Shown piece after piece: positions 61,781 through 64,000 of a stretch of 64,000 nt of DNA. The notes under the pieces were generated by a model. The model was not told where the DNA came from. It did not search any database and saw nothing but the letters and a program-made list of their open reading frames with translations. The number at the start of each line of letters is the position of its first letter. Within the stretch, counting starts at the first letter, position 1. Source of the DNA: DATENM01 sp045807765 (GTDB lineage: Bacteria > Acidobacteriota > Blastocatellia > UBA7656); assembly GCA_045807765.1 (NCBI GenBank), contig JBJMGU010000232.1:1-64000 (forward strand), read 5' to 3'. The position numbers and the translations under genes are program-made.

Positions 61781-63207
61781 TTGGCGGCCTGAGCGACAAA
61801 CTCCTTGCGCTTGGCACGTAGCGCGAGGAATTCGCGCGCTTCCTTGTAGAGCCGCCGGCGCTCGCGCCCATTGAAGATCGCCTTGCGAACGATGCGGAAG
61901 ACGACCTTCGGGCGAAAGTAGTAACGGTCGTAGAAATGCTCGACCGATTGAACGATCTCTTCGCGCGACAATCCCGGATACTGAATGACCGGCAACTGGT
62001 GGCCCATGTCGTCGGTCATGTCTTCGTCGAGCAGGTAGTTGTTCTGGCGCAGGTAATCATCGAACTCGGTGCCGGGGTACGAGTGCGCAATCGAGACCTG
62101 AATCGTTTCGCAGTCCAGTTCCTGCGCGTACTTCACCGTCGCTTCGATGGACTGATGGGTTTCGCCGGGCAGGCCGATGATGAAATCGCCGTGAACCTGG
62201 ATACCGAGCTTCTTACAATTCTTGACGAACTCGCGCCCCTGCTCGGCGGTCGCGCCCTTCTTGATGTTCTTGAGAATCTGGTTGTCGGCGGATTCAAAGC
62301 CGACGATCAGAAGCCGGCAGCCGGCATCGCGCATCGCCTTGAGCATGTCGTAATCGGCATGGACGCGCGACGTGCAAGACCATGTCTTCTTGATCGGCTT
62401 CAATGCCTCGCTCACTTCGATGGTGCGGCGCTTGCCCCACGAGAACGTGTCGTCATCAAAGAAGACCTCTTCGAGATTGGGGAACAGCTCCCAGGCGCGC
62501 TTGAATTCCTGGGCAACGTTTGCAGCGCTGCGTGTGCGCCACGCGTGGCCGCTGATCGTCTGCGGCCACAGGCAGAAAGTGCAGAGTGCCGGGCAGCCGC
62601 GCGACGAATAGAACGAGATAAAAGGATTCAACAGAAACGGCACGTTGTATTTGGTGATATCGAGGTCGCGTTTATAGATGTCAACGGCGAACGGCAGCGC
62701 GTCGAGATCGTGCAGCGGCGGGCGCTCGGCGTTGTGAACGATCTGGTCATCTCGACGATAACTGACATTGAGAATCTGATCGAGCGGGCGGCCTTCGGCG
62801 TATTCGGCCAGCGGGTAATCGATCTCTTTGCGGACGACGAAATCAATGGCCGGGCTCGCCTTGAGCGCGGTATCGGGCTGCGTGGTGACGGGCGGGCCGA
62901 CGAAAGCGATCTTCAGATCGGGCTTGGCCGCCTTCATCATCTCGGCCAATCGTATGTCGTTATTCCAGCCGGGCGTGCTGGTGTAGAGCGCCACGAAGTC
63001 ATAGTCCTTAGAGATTTCAATCGTCTGCTCAGGCGTCACGTCATGCGGCGGCGCATCGAGCAAACGGCTGTTTTTAATCAGGCCCGCCGGGTAAGACAGC
63101 CACACCGGATACCAGAACGAAGCGATCTCGCGTGCCGCCGGCCATCGCGAGCCAGCGCCGCCGTCAAAGTTAGGGAACGAGGGCGGATTCAGCAGCAGTG
63201 TCTTCAT
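61777..63207 (-). CDS. hpnJ: Hopanoid radical SAM protein HpnJ-like
   Basis: A 476-residue radical SAM enzyme. The N-terminus is very like HpnJ (TLLLNPPSFPNFDGGAGSR, WPAAREIASFWYP), followed by a B12-binding-like region. The iron-sulfur motif C-x3-C-x2-C is formed by Cys205, Cys209 and Cys212 in RGCPALCTFCLWPQ. HpnJ is thought to convert the aminosugar head group into a cyclitol ether. ATG 63207 is chosen over 63213 because AAAGG lies six bases upstream of it. It is the first gene of the hpnJ-hpnK-SMR-SMR-hpnI operon and has a good promoter. Confidence 0.9.
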   Translation of the reverse strand: MKTLLLNPPSFPNFDGGAGSRWPAAREIASFWYPVWLSYPAGLIKNSRLLDAPPHDVTPEQTIEISKDYDFVALYTSTPGWNNDIRLAEMMKAAKPDLKIAFVGPPVTTQPDTALKASPAIDFVVRKEIDYPLAEYAEGRPLDQILNVSYRRDDQIVHNAERPPLHDLDALPFAVDIYKRDLDITKYNVPFLLNPFISFYSSRGCPALCTFCLWPQTISGHAWRTRSAANVAQEFKRAWELFPNLEEVFFDDDTFSWGKRRTIEVSEALKPIKKTWSCTSRVHADYDMLKAMRDAGCRLLIVGFESADNQILKNIKKGATAEQGREFVKNCKKLGIQVHGDFIIGLPGETHQSIEATVKYAQELDCETIQVSIAHSYPGTEFDDYLRQNNYLLDEDMTDDMGHQLPVIQYPGLSREEIVQSVEHFYDRYYFRPKVVFRIVRKAIFNGRERRRLYKEAREFLALRAKRKEFVAQAAK

Positions 63208-63239
63208 GTGCATCCTTTCATCTGAGAGACCGTCAAACT

Positions 63240-63269
63240 GTTATAGCTTGACGGTTACGCAGGCGTCAA
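63240..63269 (-). promoter_or_regulatory. Sigma-70-like promoter for the hpn operon
   Basis: On the minus strand TTGACG (63269-63264), 18 bases and TATAAC (63245-63240) are near-consensus. The site is about 33 bases upstream of the hpnJ start and on the correct strand. Confidence 0.7.
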
Positions 63270-63335
63270 GCAAGCGGTTTTTCAAGTTTTTCTCGATGGC
63301 ATCGGTGTAAAGCGAATCTGGTTTGATCGCCTCTG

Positions 63336-63755
63336 CTAGGACTTCAATAAGCGTATGAATCCGGCTTGCTCAAAGTGATGATCGGTCGCCAACGCTTCGA
63401 TCAGGTTTCGTTGCTGCATAATGACAAAGCTCACGCAGTCCACGAGACTCCAGTCCTTGTCCTGCCGGTTTCTGAGCAGTCGCCAAGCGGCTTCGTCAAT
63501 GGTCTTGTCTACATAAACGATGTCGATGAAAGGTGACTGTTTCACGCCTTCAATGAAGGCGATGATGTCTGGCCGCGGGATACGCAGTGGGCTGGTAAGC
63601 AAGGCAACCAATTCAACAATGATATAACTGGTCGTGATGACCCGATCCTCTCGCAACCGGGCGTCACGGTACAGGCTGGATGCGAGCGAATGGTAAGGTT
63701 GGGATGAATCTACCAGATTACCCCAACCCGACGTGTCAACGAGCATTCCCGGCAT
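63336..63755 (-). CDS. PIN-domain (VapC-like) toxin
   Basis: A 139-residue protein with a PIN nuclease fold: MLVDTSGWGNLVD supplies the first acidic residue, TTSYIIVELVALL includes the second, and DKDWSLVDCVSFVIMQQ and LATDHHF carry the later acidic residues. Such proteins cut RNA and are held in check by a partner antitoxin. ATG 63755 is chosen because GGAG lies nine bases before it. The start overlaps the 3' end of the antitoxin gene, as is usual for type II pairs. Confidence 0.85.
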   Translation of the reverse strand: MPGMLVDTSGWGNLVDSSQPYHSLASSLYRDARLREDRVITTSYIIVELVALLTSPLRIPRPDIIAFIEGVKQSPFIDIVYVDKTIDEAAWRLLRNRQDKDWSLVDCVSFVIMQQRNLIEALATDHHFEQAGFIRLLKS

Positions 63756-64000
63756 CTGTGTCCGCTCCGCCAAGGGTATGCTTCAGCAATTCATCCCCGA
63801 CATACTTGTCGTGATGATCTGCCCAATCGGGAATCCGGCTGTCGAATGCGCCAATAAACTTTTCGACCGGGTCATCCGCAAGATGTTTGACGCTCTCGGT
63901 CATCAATTGCACAGCCATCTGCTCAGGCGTCTTTCCCGCCTGCCCGGCAGACTTTGCCAGTGGCTCATAAACCTCTTCGGGTATTTCTAGGGTCAGCGTG
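63736..64000 (-). CDS. Probable antitoxin partner of the PIN toxin (5' truncated)
   Basis: The frame is open from the window edge to a stop at 63736, giving about 87 residues. LEIPEEVYEPLAKSA and TPEQMAVQLMTESVKHL resemble an antitoxin N-terminal DNA-binding region, and the C-terminal half is charged. The first visible Met (at 63918) is internal to the conserved part, so the true start is outside the window. It overlaps the toxin start by 20 bases. Confidence 0.75.
   Translation of the reverse strand, partial: TLTLEIPEEVYEPLAKSAGQAGKTPEQMAVQLMTESVKHLADDPVEKFIGAFDSRIPDWADHHDKYVGDELLKHTLGGADTDAGNAR

Overview
This 64 kb window is high-GC bacterial chromosome, most likely from an Acidobacteriota genome (class Blastocatellia is my best guess). 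The lineage is inferred from gene types: a Ser/Thr kinase with an accessory domain, zinc-ribbon envelope proteins, giant gingipain-like proteins, PqqD/HprK/nucleotidyltransferase genes, hopanoid modification genes and a complete mraZ-ftsZ cluster. No rRNA, tRNA, CRISPR array, transposase or phage gene was recognised.

Layout. 1-5.1 kb (+): the tail of a GH13-like enzyme, a Ser/Thr kinase fused to a UvrD-type helicase, a nucleotidyltransferase-fold protein and ilvE. 5.2-15.0 kb (-): an O-methyltransferase/cysS pair; a six-gene run from a zinc-ribbon PilZ-like protein through DUF4097-like and SPFH-like zinc-ribbon proteins and a secreted protein to an aldehyde dehydrogenase; and pccB. 15.1-17.5 kb (+): an HU-like protein behind a consensus promoter, a site-2 protease and a LOG-family protein. 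17.5-20.1 kb (-): a degenerate nucleotidyltransferase, a TPM-domain protein and a ZIP transporter. 20.3-38.2 kb (+): the division and cell-wall cluster mraZ-rsmH-ftsL-ftsI-murE-murF-mraY-murD-ftsW-murG-murC-ftsQ-ftsA-ftsZ, without murB or ddl, with a promoter and MraZ-type operator at the front and a terminator at the end. 38.3-58.7 kb (-): three very large secreted proteins with related C-terminal C25 (gingipain-like) peptidase modules and different N-termini, followed by an HprK-like kinase, a PqqD-like protein with an internal Tat-like segment and a six-cysteine tail, and a nucleotidyltransferase-like protein. 58.8-63.3 kb (-): a coupled hpnJ-hpnK-SMR-SMR-hpnI operon predicted to build aminosugar or cyclitol-ether hopanoid head groups. 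63.3-64.0 kb (-): a PIN toxin and its truncated antitoxin.

Two things stand out. First, at least 13 intergenic spacers are long imperfect hairpins whose arms are tandem copies of a 7-12 base word, with a different word at most sites. Eight lie at junctions inside the division cluster, where they often fill the space from stop codon to start codon, take the place of the Shine-Dalgarno region, and extend MurF and MurG with repeat-encoded tails. Second, the kinase, PqqD-Cys6 and nucleotidyltransferase genes downstream of the C25 proteins resemble lasso-peptide accessory genes without a cyclase, so they may be an undescribed peptide-modification system.

Coordinates, motif positions and mismatch counts were read by hand. 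Functional names rest on recognised family motifs, not on database searches.
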